DNA from: Prorocentrum cordatum
Lineage: Eukaryota > Sar > Dinophyceae > Prorocentrales > Prorocentraceae
Length of the DNA: 64,000 bases
Direction: 5' to 3'
Assembly (NCBI GenBank): GCA_963575745.1
Contig: CAUYUJ010005658.1
Location: 457,679 to 521,678 of the forward strand
The notes below the pieces were generated by a model, which had not been told where the DNA came from, did no database searches, and saw only the letters and a list, made by a program, of their open reading frames with translations. Of the stretch, positions 1 to 10,640 are shown in pieces; position 1 is the first letter of the stretch; each line of letters opens with the position of its first letter. The position numbers were made by a program, and so were the translations under genes.

Positions 1-2440
1 CTCTGAAGCCATCTTGGGCACCTTGGGCGCCTTGAAGATCTCCGGGGAGGTGTGAGGCAATCCAGAGAGCTTCGGGGAGAGGGGGCGGTGCATGCAAGAA
101 TGCGCGTCCCGAAGGGGTGAGGGCTTCAGAAAATTACGGAAACCCCAGCAGACAGACCTTGGCATTCATCCACGCCTCAATGTGCAAAAGGCACGGTGGC
201 GGAAATGCGTGAGACGTCATTCCGTTTACCCTCCAGGGACCCGCGAAAGTGGTGACGGTTCAATATTTCGCAGCCGCAGAGGGGACGGCGAGGTCTCATT
301 CTGATCTGCAAATATGACCCCCGTCCGCTTGAATTACCAGGAGTCCACGAAAATGGCAACAGCTGCGCACTTCGCAGACCCAAGGGACGGCGAGGTCTCA
401 TTCTGATCTGCGTATGGCGTCATTCCGCTGACCCCCCAGGAGGCCACGAAAGTGGCGACGGTTTCGCACTTCGCCACCCTCAGGGGACAGCGAGCCCCCA
501 ATCTGATTCGAGTGCGACGCCACTCTGCTGACCCCCAAGAAGCCCATGAAAGTGGCGACGGGTTTGCAGTTCGCAGCCCCTAGAGGGACGGCGAGGTCTC
601 CTTCCGATCTGCGCAAGACGTCGCTCCGCTGGACCTCCCAGGAGCAGACGAGAGTGGCGACAGTTTCGCAGTTCGCAGCCCCCAGGGACGGCGAGGTCTC
701 ATTCTAATCTGCGTATGGCGTCACCCCGCTAGACCCCCCAAGAGCACAAAAGTGGCGCTCGTTTCGAATTTCGCAGCGACGGCGAGGTCCCATTTTGATG
801 TGTGTAGGACCCCAAGCCGTTGAATTTCCCAGGAGCCTACGAAAGTTGCGACAGATGTGCAGTCCGCAGCGCCCCCAGGGACGGCAAGGTTTCATTCAAA
901 CCTGCAGATGACGCTTATCCGTTGGCCCTCCCAGAGGCCCACGAAAGTTGCGACAGCTGCGCAGTCCGCAACCCTCTGGGACGGCGAGGTCCCATTCGAA
1001 TATGCGTAGGACGCCACGTCGTTGGAAGGGAGCCCACGAACGTGACGAAGGTTTGGCTTCTCGCCACACCATCCCCAGGGACGGTGAGGTGCCATTCTGA
1101 TGAGCGTAAGGCGTCACTCCGCTGGACCCCCCATGCTCACACGAAAATGGCGACAGTTACCTAATTCGAAGCCCCCCCTTGGACGGAGAGGTCTCATGTT
1201 CGACGTCATTCCGTTGGACCCCCGAGGGGCCCACGAAAGTGGCGACGTTTGCGCTGTTCGCAACCCCCCCAGGGACGGCGAGGTTTCATTCTGATCCGCA
1301 TAGGACGTCACTCTGCTGACCACCCAGGAGCACATGAAGGTGGCAACAGGTTCGCATCTCGTGGCCCGCAGGGACGGTGAGGTTCCTTCTAATCTGCGTG
1401 GGACGTCACTCCGCTGGATTCCCCAGGAGCACACGAAAATGGCGATAGTTGCGCAGTGTCCCATTCGAATCTGCGTAACATGCCACTCCGCTGGACCCTC
1501 CTGGGGCCCGCGAAAGTGGCAACAGATTCGCAGTTCGCACCCCCTGGTGACTGCGAGGTTGCATTCTGAGTTGCGTAAGACGTCACTCCGCTGAACTCCC
1601 CAGGAGCACACGAAATTGGCAGCAGTTGCGCAATCTGCAGCCCCAGGAATGGCGAGGTTCCATTATGACCAGCTTGAGACGTCACTCCGCTGGACCCCCC
1701 TGGAGCATGCGAAAGTGGCGACCGATGCGCAGTTCTTATGGACGGCTAGGTCCCATTCTAGGATCTTGGTGAGAGGGCGCTCCGCGGGACCCCCCCGGGA
1801 GCACGCAAACGTGGCGACAGCTTCGCACATCGCAGCCCCCAGGGACGGCGAGGTTTCCTTCTGAGTTGCGTAAGACGCCGCTCCGCTGGGCCCGCTGGGA
1901 GCAAGCGAAAGTGGCGACAATTGCGCAGTCCGCAGACCCCCCCCCCCAGGGACGGCGAGGCCTCCTCCCGATCTGCGTAGGACGTCACTGCGCTGGACCC
2001 CGCAAGGAGCACGCGAAAGTGGCGAAGCGGTTTCGCAGATCGCCGCCCCCAGAGACGGCGAGGTCTCCTTCCGATCTGCGGAGGACGACAACCCGTTGAG
2101 CCCCCCAACGAGCACACGAAAGTGGCGACGCTTGCGCAGTTCGCAGTCCCCAGGGACGGCGAGGTTCTGTGTTGATCTGCGTAAGACACCACCCCGGTGA
2201 ACCCTCCAGGAGCACACGAAAATGGCGACAAATGCGCAGTTCGCAGCCCCCCCCCAGGGACGAGAAGGTCCGTAACCCCGCAGGGAAGGCGAGGTCGGCA
2301 GGAGGCTGGGGGCGGAGGGGGCGGGAGGAGAAGAAGGAGGAGACGCGCGAGCAGTTCTCCATTCCATGCGGTAACCCACCCAGAGGAGGGTTGGGAATTA
2401 CCCGAGACGTACCCAAGAACTTTTGCCCGTGAGGCGACTA
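1..2440. repeat. ~100-bp GC-rich satellite array, subfamily A
   Basis: Tandem units recur about every 100 bp; for example the motif GACGGCGAGGT begins near 284, 386, 587 and 687. Each unit holds a CCCCCAGGAGC block, a CACGAAAGTGGCGAC block, a CGCAGTTCGCAGCCCCC block and a TCTGATCTGCGTA block. Units diverge by substitutions and small indels. Every frame on both strands is partly open only because the repeat lacks stops, so ORFs here are not genes. The first ~150 bases and the last ~150 bases (purine-rich) are more degenerate. Confidence 0.9.
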
Positions 2441-3265
2441 GTTAAGTGAGTTCTTGAATGTCTAAAAGCATTGGAGCTACATGCTGATCTCGGGAAGGCG
2501 TCGCGAATGTCTGGCCGCATGCCACACCTGCACACCATAGAACGGGGGGCAGGAATGGACAATGGGAGGAGGAAGCGGAGGAGAACGGAGGAGGAGGAGG
2601 CGGAAGGAAGAGGGGGGAGGACAAGGAGGATGGAGAACGAAGGAGAAGAAATATTGTCGAGGGTAACAGCGCCATGCGCTACATCTGCAGGGTTCGCCAG
2701 TGGTGCCGCAGCGGGCGTCTGGCGCCTGAGGATAAAAGGGGGGTGAGCGGGCGACTGAGGACAGCGCAGCGCGCTCCGTGCCGCTCCAGCAGACTGCGTC
2801 GTGTGATGCAGCAGCGCCGCGCGCTGAATGACGGGGCGACACTGCGCGCCATGTGCGCGCGCGCCCTTTCATAATCGTCGCCGACGGTGCTGCCAAAGTT
2901 GCGCCCAGAGCCCATTCGCGGCTCTCCTCCCTCCAATGGCGCAGGACTCTGGCAAGGCCGAGCGCGTGCGCCAACTGCGTGGGCCGCTTCTTGCGGTTCC
3001 CCGCGCGGGCACTGACAATCTGAAGTCGAGCGACAAGATCCGCCTGAAGCCCCCGCAAGAAACAGTCCAAGCATGGGGCTCGGATGATGAGGTTGTCAGA
3101 CGTCGTCGCCCTGGAAAGCATGGAGTAGTTAGAGGTGCAACCAAAACGGGAGCCCAACTCGTCGACGTCATACGCCCGGCGTCGACGATGACGCCCTCGT
3201 CCATGACTAAGCCCTGGCAAGCCGTCGGCGTGAGCACCTTGGCGTGGGAGATCTGCAAGCCTGTC
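2441..3265. other. unique spacer inside satellite, with a doubtful minus-strand ORF
   Basis: This segment separates the two satellite subfamilies. It contains a GGA-rich tract near 2560-2650 and a minus-strand open frame 2477-3220 (247 codons) rich in Arg, Ala and Ser. I recognise no domain in it. Its C-terminal third is translated from the GGA-rich tract, which argues against a real gene. No other feature seen. Confidence 0.4.
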
Positions 3266-4207
3266 CGCATGACCTCGTGCTGTTGGGCATCCCAGGATCC
3301 CACGAAAATGGCGACGGCTTCGCAGATCTTAGCTCCCCAGAGCAAGCGGGGCCTCATGGTGGTTTACGCAGGACGCCACTGCATGTGGCCTCCGAGGAGC
3401 CCACGAAAGCGGCGGTAGCTTCGCAGATCCAAAGGGAGGGACAGTGGGGTCGAATGGCGGCTTGCGTGGGACGCTACTCTGCTGGACCCCCCAGGAGCCC
3501 ACGAAAGCGGCGAAAGCTTTGCACATCGCAGCCCCAGGGGACGGCGGGGTTTCATGGCGGTTTGCGGAAGACGCCAATCAGCTGGGCTGCCTAGGAGCCC
3601 ATGAAAGTGACGGTAGTTTCACAGATCGCAGCCAACCAAGGAATGCGATCTGCATGGGGTGCCACTCCAGTGGGTCCCCCGGGAGCCCACGAAAGTGGCG
3701 ACAGTTTCGCACATCGCAGCCCCAAACGGACGACGAGGTTTCACGGCGGTTTGCGTAAAACGTCATACCGCGGGAGTTCCCGGGAGCCCACGAAAGTGGC
3801 GACAGCTGCGCAGACCGTAGCCACCCGAGGACGGCGAGGTTTCACGGCGGTTTGCGGAAGACGTCGCTCTGCTGGGTCTCCCAGGAGCCCACGATAGTGG
3901 CGACGGCTTCGCAGGTCGCAGCCCCCTCGGGACGTGGGGTCGATGGCTGTCTGCGTAGGACGCCACACGAAAATGGCGACAGCCTCGCAGATTGCAGCCT
4001 TCGAGGGACGGCGAAGTCTCACGGTGGTTTGCGTGGAACGCCACTCCGCTGGACCGTCCAGGGGCCCACGAAACGGGACGACAGTTTCCCATATCGCAGC
4101 CCCCAAGGGGCGGCGAGGTCTTACGGTGGTCTTCGTGGGGCGTCATTTTGCTGAGTTTTCAAGGAGCCCACGAAAATGGCGACATCATTGCCGATTGCAG
4201 CCCCCCC
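3266..4207. repeat. ~100-bp satellite array, subfamily B
   Basis: Same unit plan as the array at 1-2440 (GGAGCCCACGAAAGTGGCGACAG, then a CGCAGATCGCAGCC-like block), but the last block is typically TGGCGGTTTGCGTAGGACG instead of the TCTGATCTGCG block. The array stops abruptly at about 4207, where RT-coding sequence begins, so it truncates the RT fragment at its 5' side. Confidence 0.85.
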
Positions 4208-4348
4208 TGGTGGAACGATCTTACCGACGGCGCCCGCCGCGTCCGGGCCAGCACGGGCGTGAATCAGGAGTGCCCGCTCTCCCCAGCGCTCTTCGCTATT
4301 GGAATTGCAGACGCGCTCGACGACTCTACTCGCGTCTCCAGGCGTTTT
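4208..4348 (+). pseudogene. reverse transcriptase fragment, palm motif (5' half of a split RT)
   Basis: In frame with 4340 (AGG codon) the sequence encodes a stretch containing NQECPLSPALFAIGIADAL. This is the QGCPLSP...LF motif of non-LTR retrotransposon RT palms, with the usual Gly changed to Glu. Upstream coding is lost at the satellite boundary near 4207. Downstream the frame runs into the left end of the 26-kb inserted element at 4349. The next expected parts of the protein (the YxDD-like box, thumb and C-terminal endonuclease) are found on the same strand and in the same frame at 30553 onwards. I infer that both parts were one ORF. It cannot be functional. Confidence 0.75.
4341..4348 (+). 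repeat. left target-site duplication GGCGTTTT
   Basis: Eight bases identical to 30553-30560. The next base differs (G here, C on the right), so the duplication is 8 bp, or 9 bp with one mismatch. Both copies sit in the same codon phase of the RT frame (codons for Arg-Phe). Confidence 0.7.
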
Positions 4349-4640
4349 GAGTGTGGTTCAGGTGTTGGTTGTGGTGGACATTATTCGAATTACGTTAAGA
4401 TTCTCGAACAGTGACTGTGACTAGAACTGGTCTGAGCGTACCTGATAATCGGTGGCCTCCGAATAATAGATCAATTCCGGACTATGACTATGACTGTAAT
4501 TGGTCTGGGTCTTGGTCTGGGTGAGGTAGGAGTATTATTAATTCGCGACTATGACTATGACTGTGACCAGTCATGGTTCTGGTCCAGGTGGAGCCGCACT
4601 ACTCGAATACATTCAGAATAATGCGACCAAAATTGAACCA
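4349..4640 (+). repeat. left terminal inverted region of the giant element
   Basis: The outer ~20 bases match the reverse complement of the right end at 16 of 20 positions, and ACATTATTCGA (left) matches ACATTGTTCGA (right). The middle is degenerate satellite (CTATGACTATGACTGTAATTGG-like). The inner part 4566-4625 (GACCAGTCATGGTTCTGGTC, then CAGGTGGAG and ATTCAGAATAATGCG) is almost identical to the reverse complement of 30296-30356. Confidence 0.65.
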
Positions 4641-6355
4641 TGACCAGGACCAGTCCTGGTCGCAGTTGTGGTTCGGGTTGCATTAATATTATGATAATAA
4701 TATTAATACGAATCAGCCCCGACCGGAACCGTGACCAGGACCAGTCCTGGTCACAGTTGTGGTTCGGGTTGCACTAATACTATTATAAGAAAATTGATGC
4801 GAATCGACCCGAACCAGAACCGTGACCAGGACCAGTCTTGGTCACAGTTGTGGTTGGGGTTGCATTAATATTATTATAACACTATTAATCCCAATCGACC
4901 TGAACCAGAGCCGTGACCAGGACCAGTCCTGGTCACAGTTGTGGTTGGGGTTGCATTAATATCAGTATAATAATATTAATTCGAATCGACCCGAACCAGA
5001 ACCGTGACCAGGACCAGTCCTGGTCACACTGGTGGTTGGGGTTGCATTAATATCAATATTATAGTAGTAATGCGAATCGATCCGAACCAGAACCGTGGCC
5101 AGGACCAGTCCTGGTCACAGTTGTGGTTCGGGTTGCATTAATAGTATGATAATGTTATTAACGTGAATCGACCCGAACCAGAATCGTGACCAGGACCACT
5201 CTTGGTCACAATTGTGGTTGGGCTTGCATTATTTTTGTTTAATAGTATAATATTAATGTCCATCGACCCGAACCAGAACCGTGACCAGGATTTGTCTTGG
5301 TCACAGTTGTGCTTGGAATTCCATTAATATTATTATAATACTACTAATGCCAATCGACCCGAACCAGAACCGTGACCAGGACCAGTCCTGGTCACAGTTG
5401 TGGCTGGGGTTGCATTAATATCATTATTATAGTATTAATGCGAATCGACCCGAACCAGAACCGTGACCAGGACCAGTCCTGGTCACAGTTGTGTTTCGGG
5501 TCGCATCAATATTATTACAATATTATCAATGCGAATCGACCCGAACCAGAACCGTGACCAGGACGAGTCTTGGTCACAGTTGTGGTTGGGGTTGTATTAA
5601 TACCATTATTATAGTATTAATGCGAATCGACCCGAACCAGAACCGTGGCCAGGACCAGTCCTGGTCACAATTGAGGTTGGGGTTACATTAATATTATTAT
5701 AAGAAAAATTCATGCGAAGCGACCTGAACCAGAACCGTGACCAGGATCAATATTGGTCACAGTTGTGGTTGGGGTTACATTAATATTGTTATAATAATAT
5801 GAATGCGAATCGACCCGAACCACATCCGTGACCAGGGCCAGTCCTGGTCACAGTTGTGGTTGGGATTGCATTAATACTATAATCATGATATGAATGCGAA
5901 TCGACCCGAACCAGAACCGTGACCAGGACCAGTCCTGGTCACAGTGGTGTTTCGGGCTGCATTAATATTGTTATAATAATATTAATGCGAATCGACCCGA
6001 GGCAGAACCGTGACCAGGACGAGTCTTGGTCACAATTGTGGTTGGAATTGCATTAATACTGTTATTATAATATTATTGCCCATCGACCCGAACCAGAACC
6101 GTGACCAGGACCAGTCCTGGTCACAATTGTGGTTGGGGTTGCATTAATATTGTTATAATTTTATCAATGCCAATCGACCTGAACCAGAGCCGTGACCAGG
6201 ACCAGTCCTGGTCACAGTTGTGGTTGGGGTTGCATTAATATTTTTATAATAATATCAATGCGAATCGACCCGAACCAGAACCGTGACCAGGACAGGTCCT
6301 GGTCAACATTGCGGTTGGGTTTTCACTATTATAATATAATACTATTAATGCCCAT
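4640..6355 (+). repeat. 91-bp palindromic satellite array, plus orientation
   Basis: About 18-19 units, with spacing between cores of 91-92 bp (tGACCAGG at 4640, 4732, 4823, 4914). Each unit has a core with two 11-bp arms GTGACCAGGAC and GTCCTGGTCAC separated by CA. It is followed by AGTTGTGGTTGGGGTTGCATTAATA, a short AT-rich stretch of variable length, then GCGAATCGACCCGAACCAGAACC (here given in two blocks: GCGAATCGACCC and GAACCAGAACC). The arms are far better kept than the AT spacer. No coding potential is inferred. Confidence 0.95.
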
Positions 6356-6985
6356 CGGCAAATTCAAGACCGTGGAGTACCGGGTGGTGTGTTGGAGACG
6401 GAGGAGGTTGAGTGCAATGTTTTTTCAAGTTCACATTGGGGGGGGGGCCTGCTGGGTATCGGGTGTTGCGTTGGAGACGACGGCTGTTGAATACCGGTAG
6501 GTGTGTTGGAGACGGAGGGAGTTGAGTAGAAGGTCGCTGTCAAGCTCATAATGGGGAGGAGCCCGTTGAGTATCGGCAATTGTGTTGGAGACGAAGGCCG
6601 TTGACTACTGGATGGTGTGTTGGAGACGGAGGGAGTTGAGTAGAAGGTCGATTTCAAGTGCACCTTGGGGAGGGGGCCTGTTGCGTATCGGGTGTTGTTT
6701 GAAACGACGGCCGTTGAGTACTGCGTGGCGTGTTGGGGACGGAAGGAGTTGAGAAGAATGTCATTTTCAATTTCATAATGGGGAGGGAGCCTGTTGAGTA
6801 TCGGGGGTTGTGTTGGAGACGAAGGCCGTTGAGTACTTGGTGGTGCGTTGGGGACGGAGGGAGTTGAGTAGATGGTTAGTTTCAAGTTCACCTTGAGGAG
6901 GGAGCCTGTTGAGTATCGGGAATTGCGTTGGAGACGAAGGCAGTTGAGTACTGGGTGGTGTGTTGGAAAAGGAAGGAAGTGAGTA
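6356..6985 (+). repeat. 114-bp tandem array, six units
   Basis: GAGTAC-like starts occur at about 6375, 6489, 6603, 6716, 6831 and 6946, giving a period of 113-115 bp. Units carry GGTGTGTTGGAGACGGAGGG, then GAGTTGAGTAGAAGGTC and TCACCTTGGGGAGG blocks. The array abuts and overlaps the 3' end of the unknown minus-strand gene and supplies its last ~35 codons. It is absent from the second gene copy, whose duplication breakpoint lies upstream of it. Confidence 0.9.
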
Positions 6986-8141
6986 CTGGCAATGTTTGCG
7001 CTGTCCGGCAGCGCGCGCATTCAGTCTGGAGGGCAGTCCGGAGTTTTGCCTGTGATCCGGCGTGTTGCAGCGGCGGCTCTCCACGCGGCGCCACCGCGGG
7101 CGCGCCCGCGTGCTTGCGCTTCCGATAATGCTGGCCTAACGTTCCGCTGACATAATTCCGCATGAACGAAACAGTTTTGCACCACATCGTGCCCATCTGC
7201 GGGCCCGTCAAAGCGCCCACGGGGAATTCGGCCCCCAGGTACGAAGCGGTGGCCGCCTGACCTAGCTCGTTGAACTCAGCGCGCACGCGCTCGAAATCTG
7301 CGACGCTGAACTCGACCCCGAAAAAGAAAATGCCCAGTGCGTCGGGGCCGGGCCCCAAGGCCACCTCGGGATCATCGATGTAATCGCGGAGCACTGGGAC
7401 CAGCCATTCCCCGAAGCTCGCCGCCTCGGCGGTGTCCACCAAGTTGACTGCGTTGAGAATCACCTCAACGATGTTCTTGGCAACGAAATTGCGATTCCCT
7501 GGGTGGGACTTGAAATAATCAACCAATTGCCTGTAGGTCGTGGCCTCGCGCATCTGTGCAAACACGTCTTGTCGCAATCGGCCGCACTCCCCAGCGAGCG
7601 CCACCCCGGCCCGGTGCGAGCTCGGGCCTGGCAGTTTGGAAAGCTGTAAAGTCAACATCTGCTGCCACACGATATCATCTTGCGCCGCAATGAATGCGCC
7701 AAGGGCCTCCGGCGTGGAGATGACTTTGAAACCTACGTACTCGGGGAAGCTTTCGACCAGCAGGCGCACGGAAGATGCCTGCCTCAATTTACCAAAACAT
7801 GTCATTGTGTGCCACAGATGCAAAGCGTGACGGCCGTCTGTGAATTGCTGCAGCCATTTGATTGTCGACGCCGTCAGAGGGTCGTCTGGGGTGGGCTTGA
7901 TGAGGTGTATTTGCGAACAGAACATGATGTCTGCGCCCGCGCAGTGCGTCCCGACGTATTGGTGGCAGTCGACCGGCATTTGCTGTCGGGCATGCTTGCT
8001 CACCTTCAGCCTTTTCATGCCATTGCGGGCGAGGCCAAACGCGCGGACCATCTTGGTGTACGCATCACTCTTGTCGGCCGCGCCCCCCACGTGAAGCTCG
8101 ACACTATCCCAGTCAACGGCCTTGGCGGCTTTGGCGGCCAT
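6888..8141 (-). CDS. hypothetical 417-aa protein (copy A)
   Basis: I do not recognise the family. The ORF starts at the ATG at 8141-8139 (MAAKAAKAVDWDSVELHV...) and stops at 6888. It is the most gene-like frame in the window: balanced composition, predicted helical, with Cys/His and Trp residues spread through the middle (for example HLWHTMTCFGKLR) and no low complexity until the C-terminus. The last ~35 residues are translated from the 114-bp array, so the native C-terminus is probably lost or replaced. The start is supported by comparison with the copy at 16773-17624: the two align without indels from here downstream, while upstream they differ by indels that break frame. Comparing copies over 876 bp I count 15 base differences. 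Only 3 are synonymous, which suggests little purifying selection. It lies inside the giant element and could be captured host sequence. Confidence 0.55.
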   Translation of the reverse strand: MAAKAAKAVDWDSVELHVGGAADKSDAYTKMVRAFGLARNGMKRLKVSKHARQQMPVDCHQYVGTHCAGADIMFCSQIHLIKPTPDDPLTASTIKWLQQFTDGRHALHLWHTMTCFGKLRQASSVRLLVESFPEYVGFKVISTPEALGAFIAAQDDIVWQQMLTLQLSKLPGPSSHRAGVALAGECGRLRQDVFAQMREATTYRQLVDYFKSHPGNRNFVAKNIVEVILNAVNLVDTAEAASFGEWLVPVLRDYIDDPEVALGPGPDALGIFFFGVEFSVADFERVRAEFNELGQAATASYLGAEFPVGALTGPQMGTMWCKTVSFMRNYVSGTLGQHYRKRKHAGAPAVAPRGEPPLQHAGSQAKLRTALQTECARCRTAQTLPVLTSFLFQHTTQYSTAFVSNAIPDTQQAPSSR

Positions 8142-8480
8142 GATGGCGCGAGTAACAAAAAAGTGAATGCACGCGACAGTAAGAAACGCAGCGGGTGAAG
8201 CAGGAACTCGCTGGTCCGGAAATCTTCTCTAAGCCAAACAACGAACGATAACCATACAAAGTGTGAGGGGAGGTCGGCACGCTGTGCAGGTGGCTGGCAT
8301 GCCTGCCAGAACCCGCCCTGTGACCACCAGCCGTCATGGGCACAACATGCACCTGAGCCTAAATAGCTACGGTTGGGAACCATGGTATGCAATGCCACTT
8401 ATGCACACGCTCGCGCCGACAGTGCGATGCTACTCGTGCCGACAGTGCGACGCTGAGTGGCAGTGTTTTGCGCAGCGCCT
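8142..8480. other. upstream region of hypothetical gene copy A
   Basis: Non-repetitive sequence in the 5' direction of the minus-strand gene. It is conserved in the second copy (17625-17965) but with frame-breaking indels near 8195-8230 (for example GGGTGAAGCAGG here against GGGGTTCCGAGGCAGG there). I see no clear promoter motif. Confidence 0.4.
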
Positions 8481-8489
8481 GTCAGGCTG

Positions 8490-9285
8490 CACTCCTCTCC
8501 TCCTCCTCCTGGTCCTCATCTCTTCGTCGTCCTCCTCACCCTCCTCATCGTCGTCCTCCCCTCCCTCCTCCTCTTCATGCTCACCTCCTCCCTCACTCCC
8601 TCCTCGCTCTCCCCTCCTTCCCTCCATGACTCCCTCCTGCATCTCGTCTCTCCCTCCTCCCTCTCCTCCTCCTTCGTCGTCGTCGTCGTCGTTTTCCTCC
8701 TCCTCCTCCTTCTCCTCCTCTTCCTCCTCCTCCCTCCTGCTCCTCCTCCTCCTCCTCCTCCTTCTCTTCCTCCTCCCTCCTCCTCCTCCTCCTCGTCATC
8801 CTCTTCCTGTTTCATTAGGAACCTTGAGTGCCAGCGCCCGTCAGGCTGCACTCCTCTCCTCCTCCTCCTGGTCCTCATCTCTTCGTCGTCCGTCTCACCC
8901 TCCTCCTCGTCGTCCTCCCCTTCCTCCTCCTCTTCATGCTCACCTCCTCCCTCACTCCCTCCTCGCTCCCCCCGTTCCCTCCATGACTCCCTCCTGTATC
9001 TCGCCCTTGCCTCCATGACTCCCTCCATGACTCCCCTTCCCTCCATGACTCCCTCTCCTCCTCCTTCGTCGTCGTCGTCGTCGTCTTCCTCCTCCTCCTT
9101 CTCCTCCCCCTCCTCCTCCTCCTCCTCCTCCTCCTCTCCTCCTCCTCCTCCTCCTCCTCCTCCTCCTCCTCCTCCTCCTCCTCCTCCTCCCTCCTGCTCC
9201 TGATCCTGCTCCTGCTCCTCCTCCCCCTCCCCCCTGCTCCTCCTCCTCCTCGTCATCTTCTTCCTGTCCCATTAGGAACCTTGAG
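8490..9285. repeat. CTC/CTT-rich low-complexity block
   Basis: Long pyrimidine-rich tract of TCC/CTC triplets with two internal copies of a GTCAGGCTGCACTCCTCTCC start and a CATTAGGAACCTTGAGTGC end. Frames read as poly-Ser/Pro/Leu on plus and poly-Glu/Gly/Arg on minus. A matching block occurs at 17970-18690. Confidence 0.9.
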
Positions 9286-9332
9286 TGCAAGGTCTGACCC
9301 GACGAGGCCCAGGCTCAGCCAGAGAAAGGCCA

Positions 9333-9364
9333 CGATATCCCCCTAGTCATCACCCCCCTCTTGG
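9333..9364 (-). repeat. conserved ~30-bp motif (GATATCCCCCTAGTCATCAC...), copy 1
   Basis: Junction sequence between the CT-rich block and the satellite. It recurs at 18739-18769 by duplication and, reverse-oriented, at 42399-42432 in unrelated surroundings. Function unknown. Confidence 0.6.
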
Positions 9365-9376
9365 CCGCTCCTGACC

Positions 9377-10640
9377 GTAGCAACCCCAACCACCACTGTG
9401 ACCAGGACTGGTCCTGGTCACGGTTCTGGTTCAGGTCGAATCGCATTAATATTATAATAATGATATTAATTGAACCCCAACCACAATTGTGACCAGGAGT
9501 GGTCCTGGTCACAAATCTGGTTCGGGTCGAGTGGCACTACCAATATTATAATAATATTAATGCAACCCCAACCACAATTGTGACCAGGAGTGGTCCTGGT
9601 CACGGTTCAGCTTCGGGTCGATTTGCATTTATAGTATGATAATGCTATGAATACAACGCCAACCACAACTGTGACCAGGACTGGTCTTGGTCACGGTTCT
9701 GGTTCGGGTCGATGGGCACTAATAAGAATAATACCAATGCAACCCCAGCCACAACTGTGACCAGGACTGGTCTGGGTCACGGTTCTGGTTCGGGTCGATT
9801 CGCATTAATATTATAATAATGATTCTAATGCAACCCCAGCCACAATTGTGACCAGGACTGGTCCTGGTCACGGGTCTGGTTCGGGCCGGCTGGCATTAAT
9901 AATAATATAATAATACGAATGCAACCCCAACCACCACTGTGACCAGGACTGGTCCTGGTCACGATTCTGGTTCGGGTCGGTTCGCATTAATATACTAACG
10001 ATATCAATTGAACCCCAACCACAATTGTGACCAGGACTGGTCCTGGTCACGGTTCTGGTCCGGGTCGAGTGGCATTAATAATATTATAATAATATGCATG
10101 CAAACCCAACCGCAACTGTGACCAGGACTGGTCCTGGTCACGGTGCTGGTTCGGGTCGATTCGCATTAATATTAAAATAATGATATGAATGCAACGCCAA
10201 CCACAACTCTGACCAGGAGTGGTCCTGGTCACGGTTCTGGTTCGGGTCGATGGGCATTAATAATATTTGAATAGCAGTAATTTAGCCCCAACTGCAATTG
10301 TGACCAAGACTGGTCCTGGTCACGGTTTTGGTTCGGGTCGATTGGCATTAATAATATTATCATAATCTTAATGCAACGGCAACCACAATTGTGACCAGGA
10401 CTGGTCAGGTCACGGTGCTGGTTCGGGTCGATTGGCATTAATGAGCGTATACTAATATTAATGCAACCCCAACCACAATTGTGACCAGGACTGGTCCTGG
10501 TCATGGTTCTGCTTCGGGTCGATTTGCATTTATAGTATAATAATGATATGAATACAACGCCAACCACAACTGTGACCAGGACTGGTCTTGGCCACGGTTC
10601 TGGTTCGGGTCGATGGGCACGGATAGCATTATAGTAATAG
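9377..10640 (-). repeat. 91-bp palindromic satellite array, minus orientation
   Basis: About 14 units of the same satellite as 4640-6355 but inverted: cores read GTGACCAGGAC-TG-GTCCTGGTCAC, preceded by CAACCCCAACCACAATT and followed by GGTTCTGGTTCGGGTCGA and an AT-rich spacer. Confidence 0.95.

Larger units (their letters stand above)
7266..10545. repeat. segmental duplication, copy A
   Basis: Direct repeat of 16749-19838. It spans most of the unknown gene, its upstream region, a CT-rich low-complexity block and minus-oriented 91-bp satellite, ending with TGCATTTATAGTATAAT. The gene part (7266-8141) aligns without gaps at 98.3% by hand count. The CT-rich and satellite parts differ by larger indels, which is why this copy is ~190 bp longer. 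Confidence 0.9.

Noticed and set aside
4640-6355. Regularly spaced palindromic repeats, CRISPR-like at first sight
   Set aside because: The sequence between cores is itself repeated, the period is 91 bp, no cas genes exist, and the context is eukaryotic.
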